Part shown: positions 23,920 through 31,091 of the stretch, one piece after another | Layout of the letters: every line of letters starts with the position of its first letter | Numbering within the stretch: position 1 is the first letter of the stretch | Origin: Streptomyces longisporoflavus | GTDB taxonomy: Bacteria > Actinomycetota > Actinomycetes > Streptomycetales > Streptomycetaceae | Assembly: GCF_014649775.1 (NCBI RefSeq) | Contig: NZ_BMTR01000034.1 | Coordinates: 1-59,466 of the forward strand | Length of the DNA stretch: 59,466 nucleotides | Reading direction: 5' to 3' | Notes under the pieces: model-generated | What the model saw: only the letters and a program-made list of their open reading frames with translations | Database searches by the model: none | What the model was told of the DNA's origin: nothing | Position numbers and translations under genes: made by a program

Positions 23920-25272
23920 CTACTGGCCCGTCAGCCACCTCACGAAGCTGCTCCAGCGCGCCGGCTTGCCGGTGGCCTGAGGCTCCGCGGGCGCGGGCGT
24001 GGGCGCCTGGGGTGGGTGCGCCTGGTGGCGGGGGGACGCGGCCGTCGGCGCAGGCGCGGCCGCGGGGCGCGGGGTGACCGCCCCGAAGCGGACGGGCAGG
24101 CTGGCCAGAGCCCGGTTGAAGGGGCCGGGTCGCCAGGCGAGGCTGTCCGCGGGGACCGCGAGTTCCACGTCCGGCAGCGCGTTGAACAGAGCCTCCAGGC
24201 CGGTCAGGGCGATGAGCCTGGCCGGTTCCTTGGACGGGCAGGCGTGCGGGCCCGCGCTCCAGGCCAGATGACCGCGGGTGTCGGCCCCCTGGTCCGCGAG
24301 TGCCGTGTTGGCGGCACCGAAGGACACCAGGACCAGCTCACCGGCGCGGACCTTGTCGCCGGCCACGTCTGTGTCGGAGACCGGGTAGTGCGGCGCGTAG
24401 TTGGACATGGGCGCGTTGCGCCACAGGGTGTCATCCAGGGCCTTGTCGAACTGTCCGTTGCGGGCGTACTCCTCAACGGTCAGCATCGTGTAGAAGGCGT
24501 TGCCGATGAGGTTGCCTTCCGGCTCGCCGCCCGCGCCGAGGAGCAGCACCAGCGTGTGCGCCAGTTCCTCGTCGGTCAGCTGTGCCGGGTGCTGCATCAG
24601 GTAGGACGTGATGTCCTCCCCGGGATGGACGCGCTTGAGTGCCACCAGCTCGCCGACCGCCTGGAGCAGGACCTGGCTGGCCTGCTCGGCATTGACGCCG
24701 TCGAACATGCCGGAGATGCCGAACAGGACCCGGTCGCCGATCTCCGCCGGGCAGCCGAAGAGTTCGTTGAAGACGTACAGGGGGAGCTGTTGCGCGTAGT
24801 CCCTGAGCAGGTCGGCACTGCCGCGAGCGCTGAACTGGTTGATGAGGAACTGGGCGGCCTGGTTGACGATGCGGCTCAGCCGGCTGTTGCTGACGCGGGC
24901 GAAGCTCTCGGTGATGGCCTGCCGCAGTCGTACGTGCTCGGCGCCGTCGGTGAACATGCAGTTCGGCCGGTAGGCCAGCAACGGCAGGACCGGGCTGTCG
25001 GGGCGGATGAGGCCCTCGTTCAGCGCACGCCAGCGGCGCGCGTCCTTGCGGAAGGTGGTGGGGTCCTGCAACAGCTCAAGAGCCGCGTTGTAGTCGGTCA
25101 CCAGGGTCGCCTCCACGCCGGGCGCGATGGTGACCGGCGCCGTGGGGCCGAGCTGGTGCATGTAACGGTAGTACGCGTGCGGGTTGGCGGCGAACTCCGG
25201 GGTGTCCAGGGATATGCGCTGCCCGCTGCCGTGTGCGGGGCAGCCGGGCGGGGGTACGGGAGGGGTTGTCAT
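23920..25272 (-). CDS. Conservon-type cytochrome P450 (CYP157-like, no ExxR motif)
   Basis: 450 residues; ATG 25272 overlaps the cvnD stop (ATGA). The haem loop reads AWSAGPHACPSKEPAR with Cys345. The I-helix has AGGEPE (247-252) instead of AGxxT. At the K-helix, where P450s have ExxR, it reads DDTLW (280-284). The CYP157 family of Streptomyces conservons is known to lack ExxR (EQSLW-type variants), so this fits there. A proline/alanine tail of about 50 residues (403-450) ends in a tryptophan-containing patch and is unusual. Function may be oxidation of a prenylindole or a signalling role; both are inference. Confidence 0.88.
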   Translation of the reverse strand: MTTPPVPPPGCPAHGSGQRISLDTPEFAANPHAYYRYMHQLGPTAPVTIAPGVEATLVTDYNAALELLQDPTTFRKDARRWRALNEGLIRPDSPVLPLLAYRPNCMFTDGAEHVRLRQAITESFARVSNSRLSRIVNQAAQFLINQFSARGSADLLRDYAQQLPLYVFNELFGCPAEIGDRVLFGISGMFDGVNAEQASQVLLQAVGELVALKRVHPGEDITSYLMQHPAQLTDEELAHTLVLLLGAGGEPEGNLIGNAFYTMLTVEEYARNGQFDKALDDTLWRNAPMSNYAPHYPVSDTDVAGDKVRAGELVLVSFGAANTALADQGADTRGHLAWSAGPHACPSKEPARLIALTGLEALFNALPDVELAVPADSLAWRPGPFNRALASLPVRFGAVTPRPAAAPAPTAASPRHQAHPPQAPTPAPAEPQATGKPARWSSFVRWLTGQ

Positions 25273-25874
25273 GCGTGCTCCAGGGCGGCGCGCTTTTGCA
25301 GATAGCGGACCATGGTGATCAGGGCGTTGACGGACGACGCTTTGTCGCGCGCGTCGATGGTGACGACCGGGGTGTCGGGCAGCAGGTCGAGCGCCTCCCG
25401 GACTGCTTCGGGGGTGTGTACCGCGCTGCCGTCGAACTGGTTGAGGGCCACGGCGAAGTCGAGGCCGTAGCTCTCGACCAGATCCATGACCTCGAAACTG
25501 TCGGCCAGTCGCTCGGGGTCCACCAGGACCAGGGCGCCCAGCGCTCCGCGGGCCATGTCGTCCCACAGATTGACGAACCGCTGCTGGCCCGGTGACCCGA
25601 ACAGATACAGCACGATGCGCTCGCTGAGGGTCAGGCGACCGAAGTCCAGGGCGACCGTAGTCGTGGTCTTCCCCTGAACTCCCTTGAGGTCGTCGACTCT
25701 CTCCGAGAGGCTTGTCATCTGCTCCTCGGTGGACAGCGGCGCGATCTCGGAGAGCGAGCCGATCAGAGTGGTCTTGCCGACGGCGAAGTGCCCGACGACC
25801 AGGATTTTCACCGCAGTCTGCTGCGCACCGCTGCGCACGTAGGCGTCTTCAGACAGAGAGAGCCTTGAGACCAT
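25269..25874 (-). CDS. cvnD: Conservon small GTPase CvnD
   Basis: 201 residues from ATG 25874 behind AGGAGG, overlapping cvnC by 26 nt. GHFAVGKTT is the P-loop, KTTTTVALDFG the switch-I/strand region, LFGSPGQQRF the G3 variant, and NQFD replaces NKxD. This layout matches MglA/Arf-like GTPases of conservons, which assemble with the kinase CvnA, roadblock protein CvnB and DUF742 protein CvnC at the membrane (known from S. coelicolor Cvn9). The GTP-bound form is the signal output. Confidence 0.93.
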   Translation of the reverse strand: MVSRLSLSEDAYVRSGAQQTAVKILVVGHFAVGKTTLIGSLSEIAPLSTEEQMTSLSERVDDLKGVQGKTTTTVALDFGRLTLSERIVLYLFGSPGQQRFVNLWDDMARGALGALVLVDPERLADSFEVMDLVESYGLDFAVALNQFDGSAVHTPEAVREALDLLPDTPVVTIDARDKASSVNALITMVRYLQKRAALEHA

Positions 25875-26238
25875 CGAGCACCTCCTGAAGCAAGGCCTTG
25901 TTGGCGAGACGAGCCGAGGGCACCGGCGCACGGGTGACCAGGTAGCCCCCCTCGGCGAGGGAACTGAGCAGCACCTTGACGACACCCAGAGGCAGCTGGG
26001 AATGGGCGGCGATCTCAGCGACCGAGAGGTAGCCGCTGGAGCACATCTCCAGGATCTGCTGCTCCTCGGGCGAGAGCCGCTGGGGGCGCTGCTGATCGTC
26101 GGTGGATGTCGTGACGAGAGTGATGAGGGCGAACGCGCCCTCGTCGAGCAGGTCACGCCCACGGGTGATGACATAGGGCCGGACTAATTCTCCGGCCTCG
26201 GACACGAGCTCGGGCTCGGTACGGTCCGGATGCGTCAT
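25849..26238 (-). CDS. cvnC: Conservon DUF742 protein CvnC
   Basis: 129 residues. LVRPYVITRGRD near the N-terminus and LSVAEIAAHSQLPLGVVKVL, a winged-helix-like segment, identify DUF742. It starts with an ATGA overlap on cvnB and overlaps cvnD. CvnC interacts with CvnD in the characterised complex. No DNA-binding target is implied by sequence alone. Confidence 0.93.
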   Translation of the reverse strand: MTHPDRTEPELVSEAGELVRPYVITRGRDLLDEGAFALITLVTTSTDDQQRPQRLSPEEQQILEMCSSGYLSVAEIAAHSQLPLGVVKVLLSSLAEGGYLVTRAPVPSARLANKALLQEVLDGLKALSV

Positions 26239-26633
26239 GAGGTGACCGTGTCGGTGCGGCGGGCGGTCGACATGGCCTTGCCCAGTCGGCTGACCAGTTG
26301 CTGCATGCGATACGTGATGTCTCCCATGTCGACCTCGGCGGACGCCGCCACGGCGAGGTAGGAGCCACCTCCCGCGGCATTCAGGAACACCCAGCCACCG
26401 TCGAACTCGATGAGCGTCTGGCGCCAGGTCGTGCCGTCGTCGCCACAGAAGAAGCCGACGGACCGGCTGAGCGACTGCAGTCCGCTCACGGCGGCGGCCA
26501 CCTTGTCGGCGTCGTCCCGGCCGATCTCCGCGGTGCGGGACATCTGCAGGCCGTCAGCAGAGATCAGGACCGCGTGCAGGGCATGGGGGATCGCCAGCGC
26601 GTCCTCGAGCATCCAGGACAGGTCGTCGCTCAC
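26235..26633 (-). CDS. cvnB: Conservon roadblock/LC7 protein CvnB
   Basis: 132 residues from GTG 26633, which overlaps the cvnA stop (GTGA). LSWMLEDALAIPHALHAVLI and SADGLQMSRT are the standard opening of conservon roadblock proteins, and GWVFLNAAGGGSYLAV the second strand pair. It probably acts as a GTPase-activating or bridging factor for CvnD. Confidence 0.93.
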   Translation of the reverse strand: MSDDLSWMLEDALAIPHALHAVLISADGLQMSRTAEIGRDDADKVAAAVSGLQSLSRSVGFFCGDDGTTWRQTLIEFDGGWVFLNAAGGGSYLAVAASAEVDMGDITYRMQQLVSRLGKAMSTARRTDTVTS

Positions 26634-27829
26634 GGGGCATCGAATCCTTCGTGTGTATCGGCAGGAGTGTCGCGTTCGGCGGCCGGTACCCCCGCACTTC
26701 GGCCGCTGAGAGTGCCGCGCTGGAATGCGCCCATGGCCGCCACCCGTGCCTCCGCCGACCGGGCCGGCGGCGCGGTCGCTTCCTCGGGCTGGTTGTCCGG
26801 CACGAGTGCCATGGCGCGGCGCTTGTTCTGTCGCCGGGGCAGGTCGCCCGCTGTCGTCGCGGGAGCCGAACCGCTGTCCCCTGTGCCCGCGTTGGCTCCT
26901 TGCGTTGCGGCGGGCCTCGCGGGTTCCGGCATGTCGGTCAGCAACTCCTTCGGCACCATCACCACCGCTCGGACGCCGCCGTAGGGAGAAGTGCTGTCGA
27001 TGGTGACCGTGAACCCGAAGCGCGCGCACAGCGCACCGATCACCGCGAAACCGAACGCGGGAGGATTGCCGAGTTCGGAGACGCTCACCGCGGACCCACT
27101 GGACAGCAGGGCTGTGGCGGCCGTCTTCTCTTCCTCGCTCATCCCGACGCCTGCATCGTCGATCACGATGCACATGCCCTTGGGCACCGTCCGCACTTCG
27201 ACGTCGACCATGGAGGACGGCGCCGAGTAGCTGGTGGCGTTGTCGAGCAGTTCGGCCACCGTCAGCGCGACCGGCTCGACGGCGCGGCTGGTCACCGCGA
27301 TGTCCACCCGCGAGGCGATGTCGATGCGCTGGTAGTGCCGAATACGGCCCTGAGCTGCGCGGATCACGTCGTAGATGGATGCCGCGTCCCGCTGCCGGCC
27401 GAGCCACCCGCCGCAGAGCACGGCAATGGACTGTGCACGCCGGTTGAACTGCGAGTTCATGTGGTCGACGTCCAGAAGATCCCGCAGCACGGCCGAATCG
27501 CCGTACTTCTTCTGCAGCCCGGAGATGGCCCGCTGCTGTTCCGCCGCGAGGCCCTGAAGGGTCTGCATCGCAGACTTCAGTACGGTATTGGTGGCGTTCT
27601 CCGCCTCTTCCTTTGCCTGTCGGACCACCTCGTCGTAGCCCCTGCGGAGCTCTGCGATGGTGGTCTGGAGGTCAGCGTGGCTGCCCTGGAGTGCGGTCAG
27701 TTCGCTTTCAAGTCCCCGCTTCTGACGGCGCAACGACTCAGCCGTTTTTCGCTGGCGAACGACCACCATGGTGGCGACAGGGACGCCGGCAGCAAGCGCC
27801 CAGACCGTCGGATCCTGCAAAATTGTCAT
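26630..27829 (-). CDS. cvnA: Conservon sensor-kinase-like protein CvnA
   Basis: 399 residues. An N-terminal hydrophobic segment (VWALAAGVPVATMVVV, about 9-24) is followed by a long coiled coil (to about 110), then a GHKL ATP-binding domain with the N-box LLDNATSYS, GVGM as G1 and AFGFAVIGALCARFG. The extracellular nitrate/nitrite-type sensor domain of longer CvnA proteins is absent, so this is a short, inward-facing variant. The C-terminal 110 residues are a disordered Pro/Ala tail. No phospho-acceptor His box is clear, as in other CvnA proteins. It is first gene of the operon; the upstream 716 bp (27830-28545) have no gene. Confidence 0.9.
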   Translation of the reverse strand: MTILQDPTVWALAAGVPVATMVVVRQRKTAESLRRQKRGLESELTALQGSHADLQTTIAELRRGYDEVVRQAKEEAENATNTVLKSAMQTLQGLAAEQQRAISGLQKKYGDSAVLRDLLDVDHMNSQFNRRAQSIAVLCGGWLGRQRDAASIYDVIRAAQGRIRHYQRIDIASRVDIAVTSRAVEPVALTVAELLDNATSYSAPSSMVDVEVRTVPKGMCIVIDDAGVGMSEEEKTAATALLSSGSAVSVSELGNPPAFGFAVIGALCARFGFTVTIDSTSPYGGVRAVVMVPKELLTDMPEPARPAATQGANAGTGDSGSAPATTAGDLPRRQNKRRAMALVPDNQPEEATAPPARSAEARVAAMGAFQRGTLSGRSAGVPAAERDTPADTHEGFDAP

Positions 27830-27965
27830 GTGACTCTCTTTGAGCGGCTGGAGTCCAGCTCTCGGATCTGTCCATGCGGACCCTCGGCGTGGGCAGCCTT
27901 CACCACCCGGAGAGCCCCCTGGCTGTAGCCAAGCCGAGGAAAAAGTCCACGTGGCATGTGCCCGA

Positions 27966-28018
27966 GATCGTAACACCAAACGATCATGACGTACTGTCAA
28001 GTGCGCCACGCCGTGGCG
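27966..28018 (-). promoter_or_regulatory. Candidate cvnA promoter/operator with palindrome
   Basis: On the minus strand a perfect 7-bp palindrome (CGCCACG-C-CGTGGCG, 28004-28018) is followed after three bases by TTGACA (27995-28000) and further on by TACGAT (27966-27971). The two hexamers are 23 bp apart, too far for a standard housekeeping promoter, so one may be unrelated. The palindrome is the firm observation. The rest of 27830-28545 shows no gene or other element. Confidence 0.4.
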
Positions 28019-28545
28019 ACGTTGGCGAAAAAGTCATGCTCAGGTCAGTGAAGAAGATGTGAGCGCGACGTGGAGACACATAACAGCAGGCCACGCACTG
28101 GGTCGCCCAGCAGTGCGCTGTCCGAGTTTCCGCAGCGCAGGGACGCCCTCACCTTGTGACCGGATGCCCGCGCCGGAACGCGGGCCGGCAAGGCGAAGCA
28201 CGGGCGGGAGGCGTCCGCTCAGCGCAAGATGGCCAATTTGGGCGCGGCTGGGGGAGTGCGAGGCGTCGACGACTCTGACGCACCCAGTTCGCGCCTCTGT
28301 GCTCCGTCGCGTCTATAGCCCCTCGCACACGACAGAATGCGCCCTTTGGGAAGGTGGCGTCTCAACTCTGCATTCCAGGGCACCTGCATCTGCCCGGGCC
28401 AGAGGGCACCCCGGCGTTCCGGTTCGCGTTCGGTGGGTTGCCGACGGTGCGGTCAGTGCGATGGGTCCGGGTCCGGCCGGTGGCGGTCGGGCCCGTCCTC
28501 GGGCCGGTTTTTCCGGCATCCAGTCGTCCGGCATCCTGCTGGCGG

Positions 28546-30951
28546 TCACCGGGCCGTGGCGGCGCCGGCGCGGTCAGGGCCCGTCGCGGCGTTGACCGCA
28601 CGCACGGATTCGTCGTCGATGCGCGCGTACCAGCCAAAGGAGTCGGCGGCGAGGTCGGTGATCACGCCGTCGAGGGGCCATTCCTCGATCAGCTTCCCGC
28701 CGCGCAGGCTCAGCGCGCGACACACGCCGCCCGCGGTGGCGTAGACGGTGCCGCCCGCGATCACCGGTGGTACCTGGGCGGTGGTGTCGAACGTCGCGAG
28801 CCACAGGCTCGTGCCGCGGCGCAGGTCGATCGCTTGCAGGGTCGTGTCGTTGGCCCAGTGCAGCAGGGCGCCGTCGGCGGTGACGGGGCCGTGCCCACCG
28901 CCGGGCAACCGCCGCCACCCGGCGTCGAGCCCGGCGCTGGGGACGCTCCAGCGGGCCGCGCCGTCCGCGGGGTCGAAGCCGATGAGCCGTCCGGCGCCGC
29001 CGGCGAGCAGGAGCCCGGTCGCGGGGTGCGTGCGGCCGGCGGGGACGTGGCCGAGCGCGGTGCTGCCGCGGCCGGCGGCGACCTTCATGTCCGCCCGGTG
29101 CAGCCGACGGCCGTCGCGTGCGTGGACGACGTGCAGTTCGGCGTCCTCGGTGAGGAGGCCGAACCGGTCGGCGCCCAGGGAGATGGGAGCGGTGAGAACC
29201 TGCTCGTCGTCGGCCAGTCCTTGGTACGTCCACAGCGTTCGTCTGGTGGTGGCATCGAGGCAGAGCGGTGGGCCGCCGAGCGGCGAGGGTGTGGGCGCGA
29301 GGAACAGCGCGGGGCCGGAGACGGCGGGCTTGTGCCAGTCCGCGACACCTTTGTCGAGGGTCCAGGGGGAGCCGCCCGAGGGCAACACGCGGGAGCGCAG
29401 CGCCTGCTGGGTTCCGCCGTCCTCCCCGCTGCTGAGGGTCACCAGACGCCGGGCGGCGACGACGAACCACCGGAGCTCATGTCCAGGGGCGTCCTGTGGT
29501 TTCCACGGGTCGCCGTCGGTCACGTCCCGTACCTGGCCGATGATTCCGGGCGCGATGAGTGAGCCGTCGATGACACCCCACAGGGGCTGGGGCGCGTCGG
29601 TGGTGGCGCTGGGCGTCTGCCAGCGTCGGGTGCCGGTGCGCGCGTCGGCGGCGCGGATCAGTCCCTGCGTGTCGGCGTAGGGCCTGGTCCCGTGTACGAG
29701 CACGGTGGACCCGCTGAGCAGGGTGCCCTTGAGCGCGCCGCCGTCGGTGCGCAACGTCCACCGGACCTTGCCCGGCCGCGAGGATCCCTGCTCGACGCGG
29801 AGCCCGGCGTCCTCGTCGTCCCCCTCCCTGCCCTCGCCCGGCGACGAGTGCGAGATCCCGTAGCCGAGGAGCCCGGCGAAGCCGGCACCGGTGAGGGACA
29901 GGAGGGAGCGGCGGGTGAGGGTCTGGCGGCGCTCGGAACGGAGGGCGGCGGCGCGGTCCAGGGGAGTGGGCCGGGTAGGAGCGGGGCGGGTAGGGGCGGG
30001 CCGCGTGGGTGCGGGTGCGGGTTCGCTCCTGGTGGGTTCCGTGTGCGCCGGGGCGGGGGTGATCAGGGATTGGAGTGGCTCGTCGCGCCACCACAGGGGA
30101 GCGGCGGGATCGGAGGTCCGTGCGAGGACGTCGGCCACGGAGGGCCGAGCGGCCGGGTCCTTGCGCAGGCACTGCGCGACGAGATCACGCAGCCCGCCGT
30201 CCGTCGGTACGCCGGTGAGGTCGGGCTCCTCGTGTGTGGCGCGGTAGAGCAGCACCGCCACGGGCCCGGAGCCGAAGGGGTGCTCTCCGCGGGCGGCGAA
30301 GGCAAGGACCGCGCCGAGCGCGAACACGTCCGCGGGCGGCCCGACGTGGGCTCCGTTGATCTGCTCTGGGGCCATGAACCCGGGGGTGCCGATCATCGCC
30401 CCCGCCTCGGTGAGCACCCGGTCATTCGCGGCGCGCGCGATGCCGAAGTCGATGACGCGGGGGCCCTCGCCGGTGAGCAGGACGTTCGACGGCTTGAGGT
30501 CACGGTGCACGATGCGGGCCGCGTGGATACTGGTCAGGGCCTCGGCCAGATAGGCCCCGAGCGACAGCGTGACACCGGCGTCGAACAGCGCTCCGGCGGC
30601 CCGCGCCTGACGCAGCGTCACGCCGGGCAGGAAGGCAGTGGCGAGCCACGGCACCGAGGAGTCCGGGTCGGCATCGAGCACGGCGGCGGTGTACGCCCCG
30701 GTCACGGCCCGCGCGGCGGTGGCCTCCCGACGGAACCGCTCCCTGAAGTGCTCGTCGGTGGCGAGGTGTTCGTGCACGGTCTTCACCGCGACGAGCCGCC
30801 CCCCGGGACTGCGCCCGAGATAGACCTGTCCCATCCCCCCGGAACCGAGCCGCCGCATGATCCGATGCCCGCCGAGCGCCGCCGGGTCACCGGCCAGGAG
30901 AGGGGTTCCGGGCAACGCGGGGGGTGTGGGGCCGGGGGCTGCTGCGCTCAT
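28546..30951 (-). CDS. Ser/Thr protein kinase with C-terminal PQQ-type beta-propeller (copy 1)
   Basis: 801 residues. The Hanks kinase domain (28-285) shows GSGGMGQVYLG, VAVKTV (K), HRDLKPSNVLL, DFGIA and GTPGFMAPEQ: all catalytic residues are kept. Pro/Thr linker 290-345 leads to a Tat-like or signal-anchor segment (RRSLLSLTGAGFAGLLGYGI) at about 350-370. The last 420 residues are a PQQ-like propeller with repeated tryptophan-rich strands such as RWQTPSA, WTYQGLA and RWSVPSA. The propeller should lie outside and sense an unknown signal. It is 140 bp from a paralogue in the same direction. Confidence 0.92.
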   Translation of the reverse strand: MSAAAPGPTPPALPGTPLLAGDPAALGGHRIMRRLGSGGMGQVYLGRSPGGRLVAVKTVHEHLATDEHFRERFRREATAARAVTGAYTAAVLDADPDSSVPWLATAFLPGVTLRQARAAGALFDAGVTLSLGAYLAEALTSIHAARIVHRDLKPSNVLLTGEGPRVIDFGIARAANDRVLTEAGAMIGTPGFMAPEQINGAHVGPPADVFALGAVLAFAARGEHPFGSGPVAVLLYRATHEEPDLTGVPTDGGLRDLVAQCLRKDPAARPSVADVLARTSDPAAPLWWRDEPLQSLITPAPAHTEPTRSEPAPAPTRPAPTRPAPTRPTPLDRAAALRSERRQTLTRRSLLSLTGAGFAGLLGYGISHSSPGEGREGDDEDAGLRVEQGSSRPGKVRWTLRTDGGALKGTLLSGSTVLVHGTRPYADTQGLIRAADARTGTRRWQTPSATTDAPQPLWGVIDGSLIAPGIIGQVRDVTDGDPWKPQDAPGHELRWFVVAARRLVTLSSGEDGGTQQALRSRVLPSGGSPWTLDKGVADWHKPAVSGPALFLAPTPSPLGGPPLCLDATTRRTLWTYQGLADDEQVLTAPISLGADRFGLLTEDAELHVVHARDGRRLHRADMKVAAGRGSTALGHVPAGRTHPATGLLLAGGAGRLIGFDPADGAARWSVPSAGLDAGWRRLPGGGHGPVTADGALLHWANDTTLQAIDLRRGTSLWLATFDTTAQVPPVIAGGTVYATAGGVCRALSLRGGKLIEEWPLDGVITDLAADSFGWYARIDDESVRAVNAATGPDRAGAATAR

Positions 30952-31091
30952 GAGTGCTCCGGGGTGCGGGGCGGGGTCGGGGGTTCGGGCGGCGCTGCGC
31001 TCATCTCGCCGGGAGTGTTGGCGTCACGGCGGTGCGGGGCGGGGGCTGCTGCTAGGTGTGGGCGTACGGGCGGCGCCGCCGGGTGGTGGTG

